From: Adiantum capillus-veneris
Taxonomy: Eukaryota > Streptophyta > Polypodiopsida > Polypodiales > Pteridaceae
DNA length: 64,000 bases
Reading direction: 5' to 3'
NCBI GenBank assembly: GCA_014529385.2
Contig: CM043969.1
Location: forward strand, 35,030,446 to 35,094,445
The notes under the pieces are model-generated. The model worked only from the letters and a program-made list of their open reading frames with translations, did no database searches and was not told the DNA's origin. This document shows, one piece after another, positions 33,715-44,501 of the stretch. Made by a program: the position numbers and the translations under genes. Within the stretch, counting starts at the first letter, position 1; each line of letters begins with the position of its first letter.

Positions 33715-34172
33715 GAGAACGGAGAACTGAGAACTTTGCACCACTCTAAAGCGGCATGCGTGCAAGACTTTTCATCATCTCGCCCTCTTGATTGTTGCTA
33801 TCATGCCATCGATATGAACGGGATGGATGAGGTTGGTCCACTGTATTGCGTTTAATGTTGTTGTCTTCTACGTTTTCAATGATGGGATCCATGTGAAAGA
33901 ACGCGTCCAACATCTGCTCCATCTCTACTTCTTGAAATGCCACATCAGGTATTGATTGGGAGGACTCAGTCGATGGATGCTCGTTTGAAAATCGTCTTCT
34001 TTGGGATGAAGTTGGAGCAATATCTACTTGCGGATTTTGATCTTCAATCTCTAGACCATGGGATTGATAATGCGGGTCGGAAAGAGACCGTGATTGCGTA
34101 TGTGTTGGTTGTAGAATTTTTGTTTTCGAAAGATCTGATGCTTGCAATGCGCACAAGGACACGCCATCCTAT
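33715..34172 (-). pseudogene. CACTA2 tnp2 gene, first exon start
   Basis: The minus strand from 34172 reads MACPCAHCKHQIFRKQ, then NHGLFPTRIINPM. This is the Cys/His-rich start typical of tnp2 genes and is comparable with CRCNHCKHAVRRTRR in CACTA1 and CPCTRCKHAIARLRR in CACTA3. The middle is Ser/Gln-rich and frame-shifted. It breaks near 33715 where the LTR element was inserted, and resumes at about 27060. The start ATG is supported by alignment of the three paralogues. Confidence 0.7.
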
Positions 34173-34255
34173 CGTCCATACTTTATCTACCAATGATGCA
34201 ACAAATAATTAAAACACTCTAGTTGTTATAACTACACACTACTAAGTATATGACA

Positions 34256-35195
34256 ACCTCACATTCTCTAGCCAGGCCTGATCCCTGCACACCTCGGTCT
34301 AGAGGTGCATGGAGATTATGACCACAGGGTAATAATCTCGTCTTTATTGGTCAATGACTATATACTAAGGTTCTTGAAGTCTCTATGCACTTTCGAAGTC
34401 CTATTGCATTTTTTCAACTATTTGTTGCTAGCTCTAACAACCTCACATTGTCTAGCTACGCCCAATCCCTGCGCACCTTGGTCTAGAGGTGCACAAAGAT
34501 TAGGACCACCATTAGGAAGAGGATGGGGTTTAGGAGGGCCTGTTTATTTGCCATGAGATTATGGAGGTGGTTAACATTTGGACAAATAGATACATGCCAT
34601 GTGTGCAAGAATGGTGGGTGTGTAAGAGAGGTGTAAGAGTGGTCAAAGGATGCACGTTTCCCCCCAAAAAGAGGGAGGACAAATTTATGATTTTCGGCCT
34701 TTCATAACTCCTACATTTCATCTCTGATTTGAGAGAATATTGTAGATCTAGAGTCTACATGCAGAGCTCTTTCCATAGATATGTTACTTGATATACTTCT
34801 CCTTGCTAGATTTTAAATTTCATTTTGGTGGGAAAATTTAAATTCAAATAAACTATCCGTTTCACCTGTTTGAATTCAAAAGTTGTCCTTTGGTTGCTTT
34901 CTTAATACTAAAGGTTTGACTCCCTTAAACTGCCAAATAAAGAGGCCCTCTTAGACTCCATTCTCTTCCTAATGAGGGTAATAATCTCATCTTTATTGAT
35001 CAATGACTATATATTAAGGTTCTTGAATTCTGTGTGCACTTTTGAAGTCCAATTTGCTGCTAGCTCGAGCTCTAACAGTCTCACATTCAACTATTTTCTA
35101 CTAGCTGGAGCTCTAACAATCTCACGTTCGATCCTCACACACCTTGATCTAGAGGTGCACGGAGATTACGACCACAGGGTCAATGACTATATATT
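34256..35195. repeat. Three further copies of the tnp2-upstream shared motif
   Basis: Copies at 34256..34372, 34439..34513 and 35110..35192, with a partial TAATAATCTCATCTTTATTG near 34978. Each holds CACCT[CT]GGTCTAGAGGTGCA or a close variant. Other parts of 34200..35215 have no gene. Confidence 0.75.
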
Positions 35196-35217
35196 AGTGT
35201 TTTTGAAGTTTGTGTGC

Positions 35218-36960
35218 GCCTAACCTAACCTATAACCTAAACTATAACTTAACTTATAACCAAATTAAACCTAACCTATAACAAAAGCTAACCGAAGTCA
35301 GTTTGTACTTTTTGAAGTATACGAGTCATTATTGAAGTCCGTTTATATTTTTTCAACTATTTGCCGCTAGCTCTAACCTAACTTATAATCTAACATAACC
35401 TACAATCTAAACCTAACCTAGCCTAACGTAAACTAACCTATAACCTAAACCTAACCTACAACCTAAGCTAATTGAAGTCCGTTTGCATGTTTAGAAGTGC
35501 ACAAGTCATCTTCGAAGTCCATTTGCGTTTTTTCTACTATTCATTTGCCGCTAGCTCTAACCTAACCTATAATCTCACCTAACCTATAACCTAAACCTAA
35601 CCTAACCTAACATAACCTATAATCTAAACCTAACCTAACCGAAGTCCGTTTACGTTTTTTGAAGTACAAGAGTCATCTTCAAAGCTTGTTTGCATTTTTT
35701 CTACCTTTTGTCGCTAGCTCTAACCTAACCTAACCTATAACCTAAACCTAACCTAAGATAGCATAACCTATAACCTAAACCTAACCGAAGTCCGTTTGCG
35801 TATTTTAATATTTGTTGCTAGCTCTAACTTAACCTATAATCTAGCCTAACCTATAATCTAAACCTAAACTAACCTAACTTAACCTAAACCTAACCTATAA
35901 CCTAACCTAACCAAAGTCCTTTTGCGTTTTTAGAAATACACATGTCATCTTTGTTTGGCCGCTAATACATGGACGTTGTGTTCGGACATTTAGAACTTAT
36001 GGTATGGTGTGTAAAGCCGCTTAGGTTAGGCTATTCCAAATTGGATTAGGCTAGCAATTAGCCATTTAAATCCTCTTAGGGCTAGCCACCTAGAGTTAAC
36101 GTCTTAGGACTAGTGTTGGTTTAGCCGCTAATAGATGACCGTATTTTGGAGTGTTTGGGTGCACTATGTAAAGTTGCCTAGGTTTGGTTGCTCCAAATAA
36201 ATTAGTATAGCGTTTTTCCATTTCAATCTGCTTAGGGTTCTATGGATTTTGGTTTGGCCACTAATAGATGGCGCACCGTGTTTGGACTAGGGCACCGTGT
36301 TCGGACAGTGCATTAGGGTACACTATGTAAAGCCGCTAAGATAAAGCGTTCTAAAATATATTAGGGTATCGTTAAGCCATTTAGTCTGCTAAGGGTTATC
36401 GGCTTTAGATTAGCAACTTTTGTTTTGGTCGCTAATACATTACTATATTTAGAGCGTTAAAGTGGGCTATGTACATCCGCTTAGGTTTGACAACTTTTGA
36501 TTTGGTCGCTCCAAATCCAATTAGTATTGTAGCGCTTGGCCGTTTTAGTCTGCTAATAGGGTTAGAGGGTTATGGTTTAGATGGAGGTAGATGGTCGTGT
36601 TTGGACGTTTTACTGATAAGTGTTTAGATTAACAGAAAAGTACATAAGTTCTAACTGTCCGAACACAACGTCCATCTATAATCTAAACATGAGTTAACTT
36701 AACATATAGTGTAACCTTAATTTTTACATACAACCTATAACCTACCTAACTTGTTGCATAAACCTAGCCTATAATTTACCTAACCTATCATATAACCTAT
36801 AACCTAACTTATAACTTAATTTAATATTTAATTTAAACCTAACTACGTACTTAGAACCTAACCTATAAGCTAACCTAACATGACTTGACGTATAGCTAAA
36901 CTTATAACTTAACATATAAGTTATAACCTATATATATCCTAACCTAATCAAAACCTAAAA
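35218..36960. repeat. Telomere-like CCTAACCTATAACC tract with degenerate spacer units
   Basis: 35218..35935 is dominated by CCTAAC/CCTATAACC/CCTAAACC variants. They are broken by GAAGTCCGTTTGCGTTTTTT-type spacers recurring about every 110-150 bp. 35940..36640 has about four degenerate units of roughly 150 bp, each with GGCCGCTAATAGATGG and TGTAAAGCCGCTTAGG variants. 36665..36960 returns to CCTAACCTATAA. The motif resembles plant CCCTAAA telomere repeats but is not an exact array. Confidence 0.8.
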
Positions 36961-36966
36961 CCTTAA

Positions 36967-38295
36967 CACTAGGTTGGTAATAAGACACTTTTATGTCTTG
37001 GGACACTTTTATGTCCTTTTAAGTGACCATTTTCCTTGAATTATGTCAAGAGTTTCAAAATGGATTTTGAGGTTCTATCTGTCTAGAAAGTTGTCTTATG
37101 AGCTGAAAAAAACTCAACATTTTTTTGGAATATCAATTCCATCTTTAACCTTGTCCTTGCACAACATTTCACAACCTAAACTGTGTGAAAAAACGGGTCC
37201 TGTTTTTGTCTTTTTGCAACTACACCACTCTAGAATTCATGTTTGTGAGGTCTATAATGCTAGATAACTATCTTTAGTAGTCCTCAACATGTCCTGATGC
37301 TTCTACGGAGAAATAAATGTTAAAGTTGTAAGTTATGACCAAATTACAAAAATTGTCAAATCCTGTTGTTTATCCAATTTTAGCTCTTCTATGATTTTTT
37401 TGGTAGCTTTCATGATATCCAAATGTAGCTTTAATTTTCTATGTCGCATATTGTAACATAAAGCTAATATTCCTTGAGTTTTGGGGCACCTAATACCCTA
37501 TTTTTCATAGTAGGCAATGATGGTTGATTTTTTCAATTATAAAAGAAAACGAAACATTCTAGTATATCAAGTATAGCTTTTTCAATATTGTTAGTTTCTT
37601 GTGACAACTACATGCATTTTTTAGGTAGTAACCATATCTAGTCATAAGGATCAAATTTGGCTAGATATTGAATAGTTTCTATGGGATTCTACAACTCATA
37701 ATATTGAACCCAGTTTTTTCATGTTTGTTGTATTTAGCACTTCATCTTTGTCCCCAAGATTCCCCTTGGTAAGAGATGTATTATTCTTTTGACATGCTCC
37801 ATGGATCCTTATGAACCTAAAGGACAATAGGGAACTAAGAAAACATACATATATTATTTGTATTGAGCGTGGCTATAGAAACTTTGATGATAGGTTTGCA
37901 GAATGGTAAAAATTCAACTTTTTTGTACCTATTTCTTCTGGCAAAACAAAAAATAGTGAGTGAGAAGCAATCATATGTTCTGATCACCAACCCATTGAAG
38001 TTAACTAGGGAGTTTATCTCAAGTCCTACAAAAATCCCTAATCATATTTTTATGCAACAAAACATAAGAAATGATTGTTTTGATGAAAATGTACTGGTCC
38101 ATCAAGTTTGGAGGCTTGGTGTGACCAAAAGATGACAAATTTTACAAGTTTCTTATTTTTTCCATGTGTAGTAGGACTTGAACTATAACCTCATGAAACA
38201 ATTTTACAAAATGAGTGGATCTACTATGGTTTTGGAGGTTTTTAATAAAACCCTGAAAGGACACTTTTATGTCCTGTTAGGTTACCAACCTAGTG
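36967..38295. mobile_element. 1.3-kb inverted-repeat element flanked by TTAA
   Basis: CACTAGGTTGGTAA at 36967..36980 is repeated as its exact reverse complement at 38282..38295. Both ends are flanked by TTAA (36963..36966, 38296..38299). Just inside each end lies GACACTTTTATGTC. The interior is AT-rich; open frames at 37043..37267 and 37863..38135 show no family motif. It is probably a non-autonomous DNA transposon. TTAA would fit piggyBac-type insertion. TAA/TTA would fit PIF-Harbinger, and the CACTA-like first bases are a third option. Confidence 0.65.
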
Positions 38296-38615
38296 TTAAC
38301 CTCATGAAGCGCATAATTTCAAAAACAACATAAGTAAAAAAGAAATTTCTTCAAAACAAGATTTTTTCATAAACCAAAATGAATTTTTTTTCCTAATTCA
38401 AAACGAAATTTCACAACACAAACCATAATTTCTTTTAAAGCATTGAAAGTTTAAAGCATGAAATTTTCTTTTATCAATATACAAATTAATTTAAATAAAT
38501 TTAATATGCATTAAAAGTTCAAGCACTTACATGTGGCCTATTTGAGCAAGAAAAGGTGTTGTAAACGTCCTTGAACTTGCGAAAAATGCACCCACACACA
38601 CACACACACCATGTT

Positions 38616-38635
38616 AAACCCTAAACCCTAAACCT
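38616..38635. repeat. Short telomere repeat AAACCCTAAACCCTAAACCT
   Basis: About two and a half copies of the plant telomere heptamer CCCTAAA beside a CA microsatellite (38590..38609), inside CACTA2. Confidence 0.85.
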
Positions 38636-38789
38636 ACAAGTAAACTTGAAAACAATCTCACCTTAGTGCTATTAAGTAGTCCACGAGTAAGATTAGCACC
38701 AGATCTGCAAGAGGTGCGAAGGAAGAGATCAAGAGAAAAGACACAAGAATAAGTGAAATGCAGAGGGAAAGCCTGCGGGTTCGTTTTTT

Positions 38790-39019
38790 GCAAGGTCCGA
38801 CGGTACAAAAATTAGTACAGGCATCCGAACAAGTCCCGTACACGCGTCGGAAAATACTTTGGAATAGGCGTTGAAAAATACATCGGAACAGCCGTCGGAA
38901 ATTTAAAAATGATTTTTTAAAAAAAATTGCATCTCCCTCCATACTTACCTACACATATACCGACGCACGCCATTGGCGCTGGTAATTTGATACCAAAATT
39001 TAAGTGGCTTCTTGTAGTG
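38790..39019. repeat. CACTA2 right subterminal repeats and terminus
   Basis: TCGGAA/TCCGAC motif copies at 38798, 38827, 38857, 38883 and 38898, ending in TTCTTGTAGTG at 39019. TSD CAA follows. Confidence 0.75.
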
Positions 39020-39115
39020 CAAACTTGTCCAAACATACCCTGCAAGCAAAATCTTCTTCACAGTTAACTCTTGGACAAAATGACCGCCACATGTCTCTTC
39101 ATGTAAACCTTTTAG
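39020..39115 (-). pseudogene. gypsy-H: integrase zinc-finger fragment
   Basis: The minus strand encodes GLHEETCGGHFVQELTVKKI, then LLAGYVWTSL, the His part of the H2C2 integrase finger. The Cys part resumes on the far side of CACTA2 (23161..23206). To its right lies the TRIM-like element. Confidence 0.85.
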
Positions 39116-39974
39116 TGTTGAGAGAGAAAGAGAGAGCACAGAAATAGAACCCCAAAGTGTGTAGAATACACACATGAGATGATGTATATATAGAGGGGAC
39201 CTGGGTGCCATATATAGAGAAGCCATATATTGAGTAGCTTCACATATAAGCTCAACACCCCCGCTCAAATAAGGGTCCCTAACTGTGGATGAGAAAACCC
39301 TTGGGGGATCAAGGGAAAAACCCACAGCTCTATATACACCCACCGTTATATTTTAAAAATCATTGAATATACAAATGTTCATGAGGAGCTACATCACTCC
39401 TTTTACAATGAATATTTTATAAGGAGCTACATCACTCCTTTTACAATGAATGTTTTATGAGAAGTTACATTACTCCTATCCTATCAAATACAATAATGAA
39501 TACAAAGGTTAAATAAAGAGGTGTAAAGGCTATCGATTAGCTCGTAATCAGAAGTGTCTCCATGAATCTACTATGTAGCTTGTCATCACTATCGTATCAC
39601 CAAACATATCTTCATGTTGTCATCAATATGACATCACTAAATATATCTTCATAAATCTTTTATTGTCACCAAGTTTGTCTTCATAAAATCAATTCTTTGA
39701 TGAATTCTACATAGATCATAGACTCAAAAAAAACATAGTCATGAAAATTATTAGCATCGTTAGTGAAATAATTTACGTTCACAATGTCATAAGAGATGGT
39801 TCGCGGCGCCACTCTTTTGACGACATATATACGCACGAAAACATATGGTACATAGAGTATGAACGTAAAAGTACAAGATCCGTGATTACGTGATGCAAAT
39901 GATATGTGTATATACTACATAAAAAATCATACATCAACGTAGTGATCAATGAATATCATCAAAGTATTAACAAA

Positions 39975-40420
39975 ACATCATCATTGTATCAATAAAAATG
40001 AATAAATCATCATGGTATCAACAAAAAGCATCATGATATCACCGAAAATAATCATTGTATCAACGAAACAACATCATGGCATCACCGAGAATAACCATGG
40101 TATCAACGAAACAACATCATGGCATCACCGAGAACAACCATGGTATCATTGAAACAACATCATGGTATCACCGAGAATAACCATGGTATCAATGAAACAG
40201 CATCATGGTATCAACAAAAATCACCATGGAATTAATGAAATATCATCATGGAATCACCAAGAATGACCATGGTATCAACGAAACATCATCATGGCATCAC
40301 CGAGAATAACCATGGTATCAATGAAATATCATCATGATATCAACAAAAATCACCATGACCAAAGTACTAACAAAACATCATCATGGTACCATCAAAATCA
40401 CTATGGTATCAATGAGAAAT
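39975..40420. repeat. ~43-bp tandem repeats inside the TRIM-like element
   Basis: Units alternate CATCATGGTATCACCGAGAA and TAACCATGGTATCAACGAAA over about 450 bp, most regular at 40055..40330. Many contain CCATGG. Confidence 0.85.
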
Positions 40421-40639
40421 TATCAATAAAACGACGAAACTATATCTCTAAAAGAATAATTAGACGAGAATCAATGAACGAGTATATCATATAACAAAAG
40501 ATCATGTACCAACAGTAGCTCGATAGAATTTGGACGATCATCAATTGCTTGACTGAATCGGAACGATATGTAACTGGCTTCTACAGCAAAGTTACATCAC
40601 TAACAAATATATGATTGATGAAGAAAAAATATAATTGAG

Positions 40640-41450
40640 ATGTTTTCAATTATGAGAAAAATCAAAAGCAAAAAGTAAAATTTTGCTTTTCAAACATATT
40701 CGCAGTCGAAGACGATAACCCAAAATCGGTGCAGAATTTAGAGAAACTTTCTTCTGCAAAGTTATAGACCACATCGATTATGATGGCTTAAGCAAATAGT
40801 TTCTCATCGATTCCGATGCCTGCAGCCGCTAGTTCCTTCTGCAAAGTTGTAGACCACATCGATTCCGGTCCCTTGCACGAGTAGTTTCTGCAAAATCGTT
40901 TTCAATTATAGAAGAAAAATCAAAAACATAAAACGAAACTTGCTTTTCGGACATGTACGCAGTCCGCGAATGATAACTCAAAATTGGTGCAGAATTTGAA
41001 AAAACTTCCTTCTGCAAAGTTGTAGACCACATCGATTCCGGTCTATGCTCAGGGTAGTTTCTACAAAATCATTTTCAGTTAGCAGAGAAATCAAAAACAG
41101 AAAGTGAAATTTGCTTTTCAGGTATGTATGCAGTCCGCGAACGATAACTCAAAATCGGTGCAGAATTCGAAAAAACTTCCTTCTGCAAAGCTGTAGACCA
41201 CATCGATTCCAGTCTCTTTGAAAGGGTAGTTTCTGCAAAATCTTTTTCAATTAGCAGAGAAATCAAAAACAAAAAGCGAAAGTTGCTTTTCAGGTATGTA
41301 CGCAGTCCGCGAACGATAACTCAAAATTAATGCAGAATTTGGAAAAACTTTCTTCTGCAAAGTTGTAGTTTACATTGATTTCGGTCTCTCTAGCGGGTAG
41401 TTTTTGCAAAATCGTTTTCAATTAGCAGAGAAATCAGAAACAAAAACGTA
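40640..41450. repeat. ~173-bp tandem repeats inside the TRIM-like element
   Basis: Units marked by TTGCTTTTCAGGTATGTACG start at about 40682, 40941, 41115 and 41287. Each contains TTCTGCAAAGTTGTAGACCA and ATCGATTCCGGTC. Spacing of the last three is 172-174 bp. The array abuts the PBS. Confidence 0.85.
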
Positions 41451-41606
41451 CTGCTCTGATACCATGTTGAGAGAGAAAGAGAGAGCACAGAAATAGAACC
41501 CCAAAGTGTGTAGAATACACACATGAGATGATGTATATATAGAGGGGACCTGGGTTCCATATATAGAGAAGCCATATATTGAGTAGCTTCACATATAAGC
41601 TCAACA

Positions 41607-42375
41607 TTTAGAATGGCTGGAGTTTCCTCGATAGTCGGTACTCTTCTAGGAAGAGATTAATGCTTGCCTTTTTCATGAGTCTCCTCTTCTGAGCTTTTGT
41701 GAAGTCTTGTAGAAACTCACCCTCCAAAACGTAGCCAATAATGAAAGACAATGACTCCAATCCCTGGTATCTTGGTTGCTTCACATCTGCTTCCACCATG
41801 ATGACCTGCACTTCTTGCTCAACATATGTAACTGCTTGTTGTGCAAGTAAATCAGCATCTAAATTTTGTTTCCTAGGAATATGATATAGTTGCACTTCTT
41901 CAAACTGGTTAAACAACCTACGAATGGCATGAACTTTTGTCCTTAGGATTTCATTCTTGCATGTCCAAATGTGTAAAATCTGCTTCACAATGAGAAGTGC
42001 ATCCCCTTTTACCATGAGACGTTGTATACTTTGGCTGATGCACATCTTCAAACCATGAAGTAGTATGTTGTACTCTGCTTCATTGTTGCTAGTTGAACCT
42101 GGTAGATTGACCTTCTCTTTCATGACCACCTCTCCACTTGGGTTGAGCAACACAAGCCCTCCCCCTGCTTTTCCTATGGCTCGTCGAAAATCTCCATCAA
42201 AGAACAAGGTACATGCATTAGGAATACTTTTAGGTGGTGGAAATGGTAGGGTCTTTACTTGAGGCACCTCAATCTCCTTCTCATGTACCCTATAAGTGAG
42301 AATCCCTGCCAATTGTACACTCACACTATCTTCTACCTTGAAAGAGTATGGAAACTCACTATGACATTTGGAGCA
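41607..42375 (-). pseudogene. gypsy-H: RNase H region fragment
   Basis: A 256-codon minus-strand frame (42378..41608) with FKVEDSVSVQLAGILTYR, then a second RNase H-like domain: LFFDGDFRRAIGKAGGG, NNEAEYNILLHGL, KGDALLIVKQILHIW. It parallels the 842-codon Gypsy1 frame, so gypsy-H is also a Tat-like element. Upstream RT sequence is missing: the frame stops at about 42375, where CACTA3 subterminal sequence begins. Confidence 0.88.
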
Positions 42376-42700
42376 CATTACCGCTCAGATAGACGCACAA
42401 AAACAAAGGAAAAGTTCAAGTCAAAAAATCTCGGAGGCAGTAATCCTAGAGTCAATTCTCACGGTAATGGTCCTTCGGCAATGCGCACGGTAATCGGCCC
42501 GGCTATATTTCCACGCTTATTTCCGCGGGATTTACCGCGAGCATTACCGCACACGCGAGTATTTAAAAAAAAAAGCAGATGACCATTTGGATGGTCCTTG
42601 GTAGGACCCATCCAAATGGTCATTTGCCTTTTTTTTCCTATACATTTAATAAATAAAAAACAACAGTTTAATTATATTGGAGAAACTGTTCACATTACAG
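42376..42700. repeat. CACTA3 left subterminal repeats and a long hairpin
   Basis: Subterminal ACCGCG/ACGGTAAT motifs at 42376..42560. At 42580..42626 GACCATTTGGATGG and its complement form a hairpin of about 16 paired bases plus 3 around TTGGTA. At 42695..42845 a segment (TTCCCAAATAGGCGATGCAT...) occurs twice in tandem, about 95 bp apart. Confidence 0.7.
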
Positions 42701-43228
42701 AATTTCCCAAATAGGCGATGCATAGCGGCTATACAACTGTGGCCGAAAGAAGAATTTGGGCCAAAATCAAGTGTTTAATTATATTGGATATTACAAAAAT
42801 TCCCAAATAGGCGATGCATGGGGGCTATACAACTGTGGCCAAAAGAAGATGGGCCCAAAAACGCTCGGAGGATTGAGCTACTCGGCTCCTGGGACCTCTC
42901 GAGGGACTCCCTGACTCTAGAAAAGAGAAAACAACAAAACCTTTAATTAATACAAATGGATACATAATTCTGCATGCACTCATTTTTTTTAAAAGTTCAC
43001 ACTTACAGGTTGTAGTGTACGACATGCATTTTCAAATTCGTCGCATTTGATTTTGTTGTTTTCATACAGCCAGCACCATGTCTGATATTCTGAGTGGCTC
43101 TCTCTGTATCTCTAGATCTCTTGGCTTGGGCGGGTCATAGTAATATTTTGTTATACATCAATTAAAAAATAACACAAACCTAACCTTGTTACCACAAATT
43201 AAATCAATTCAAATGAAAATTCTTGCAC

Positions 43229-44179
43229 TCACAATTTATCTTTCCATGCTGCTTTTTCGACCGAGCCGTAATGCGTGGGCCTTTGCTGTGCCCTCACCTC
43301 CACCTGCCGAGTGTGCGCTCTAGCACCTGCCGCTCTCTCGTCCTCCATCTCGCCCTGGGCTTTCTCCCACTCCTCGTCGTGAACATTTCCAGGGCGATAG
43401 TTGTGACCCTCGGATTCAAATGTTCGCTTTGCCGCCCTCCGCACACTGGACTTCTTATTTTTCAAGAAACTCTTGACGTACTTCGCGAGCCACTGCCTGG
43501 AGAACTCTTCCACTTCCGGATTAGGGAACATCATGAGCAATGTCGTGTGAATATATCTCAAGTCGGCTGGGTCCTGATCTTTGAAAGATTTAAAGAAATC
43601 TTGGTATGTCGAGTGGATCAGCTGGTTAAGGTGCCCTCGAAATGTCCTCCCCAAAGAGGAACATAGATCCACCTCCCCCCGTCGATGTATATAATAGTAG
43701 TATCCACGAGCTTCCGGGGCGGGCGCATCGCAGTCCTCATCCTCATGTGGAGATCCAAGGGGTGAGCGAGGAGGTCAGGGTGTAAGAGGAGGTGAATCTG
43801 TAGCACTGCTCCCTCCACCACCAAAGCATCTATAGACACTACCTCCACGAGAGTGTGAGCCACCACTACGGGAAGAGCGTTGGCCACCAGAAGAGCGCTG
43901 GCAAGATCCCGAACCGCTGGGTGGTCTAGGCGACGGATAACTCGACGGTGTGGGTGTGGATAGCTGCGACTGCAAGGTGGAGGGAGGTGCCGGTGATGGG
44001 AAAGTCGAGGGTAAGGTGGAGGGAGGCGCTGTGGGAGGCACACTCTGCACATAGGAAGTGCTGGCGCCCGGTGTCGCAAACGGTGAGAGCCGATAGGCAG
44101 TCAACTGTGCGAGGATAGCCACTCTGCCTGGGCGCGGTATGCCCTCTCGAGGTAGGGGTCATGTACTGCATCTCGGAAC
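43229..44179 (-). pseudogene. CACTA3 TNPA-like gene, main part (split by Copia2)
   Basis: The minus strand first shows a Pro/Ser-rich region in two frames (44122..43775). Then comes a 147-codon frame, 43672..43229, with FRGHLNQLIHSTYQDFFKSF, FPNPEVEEFSRQWLAKYVKS and FLKNKKSSVRRAAKR, ending in an Arg/Glu-rich tail before a GT donor-like site. The helical block resembles plant Ptta/En/Spm transposase-associated proteins. A frameshift or intron lies near 43680..43780. The upstream coding part lies beyond Copia2 at 53598..53735. Presumed role: binding of subterminal repeats. Confidence 0.6.
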
Positions 44180-44501
44180 TGTAAAGAATGAGGATGCAAG
44201 AGAGCTACACAAGACAAGCACAAAGCACACAGAGATGGAAAGCTTCTTCTTCTTCTTTACAGAAAAGAGAGTACAAAATGACTAAGTGCTAAAGCTGAAA
44301 AGTAGCACATATGTACATGCGGTCACTAAGTGTGAACTCGCTAGAAGTGTACTAGGCTGGCACTATAAGTGTAGTCCAGCTGTAGAATCACTGGCAGAGA
44401 TCCTCCGTGTCGGTCACCTAACGCGCCAGTGAGTAAATGCCGTAAGCGGCCAAGACCCGTAGTGGATGCCAGCTCAAGGTGTAGAGCTCGACATCTCAAC
44501 A
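44180..44501 (-). repeat. Copia2 3' LTR
   Basis: 322 bp, TG...CA. The pol stop lies at 44474..44476 inside it, and the polypurine tract follows at 44502. Confidence 0.93.

Larger units (their letters stand above)
23207..39019 (-). mobile_element. CACTA2: decayed En/Spm-type transposon with nested elements
   Basis: The right end TTCTTGTAGTG (39009..39019) is a perfect CACTA terminus. The left end is CATTACAACACG (23207..23218), about 9 of 12 identical to its inverse. The 3-bp TSD CAA is at 23204..23206 and 39020..39022, inside gypsy-H. Subterminal repeats with a GTCGGTAT / CATCGGAA core lie at 23230..23470 and 38790..38960. It carries decayed TNPA-like (24232..25082) and tnp2 genes, both minus strand. 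The tnp2 gene is split by a gag-protease LTR element. Its right part holds telomere-like repeats and a TTAA-flanked inverted-repeat element. Confidence 0.85.
39116..41606 (-). mobile_element. Non-coding LTR element (TRIM/LARD type)
   Basis: 142-bp LTRs at 39116..39257 and 41465..41606 differ at a single base that I can see. They have TG...CA ends and a perfect TSD TTTAG (39111..39115, 41607..41611). Next to the right LTR the minus strand reads TGGTATCAGAGC (41453..41464), the initiator Met tRNA PBS. Next to the left LTR it has a GAGCGGGGG purine tract. So the element is on the minus strand, copia-like in priming, 2.49 kb long, and has no coding frame. The 2.2-kb interior is AT-rich and holds two tandem-repeat blocks. 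Movement must rely on another element's proteins. Very young by LTR identity. Confidence 0.88.

Noticed and set aside
36967-38295. A standard small CACTA element
   Set aside because: Although it starts CACTA, the flanks agree only as 4-bp TTAA (3-bp flanks TAA and TTA differ) and there is no CACTACAAGA-type end.
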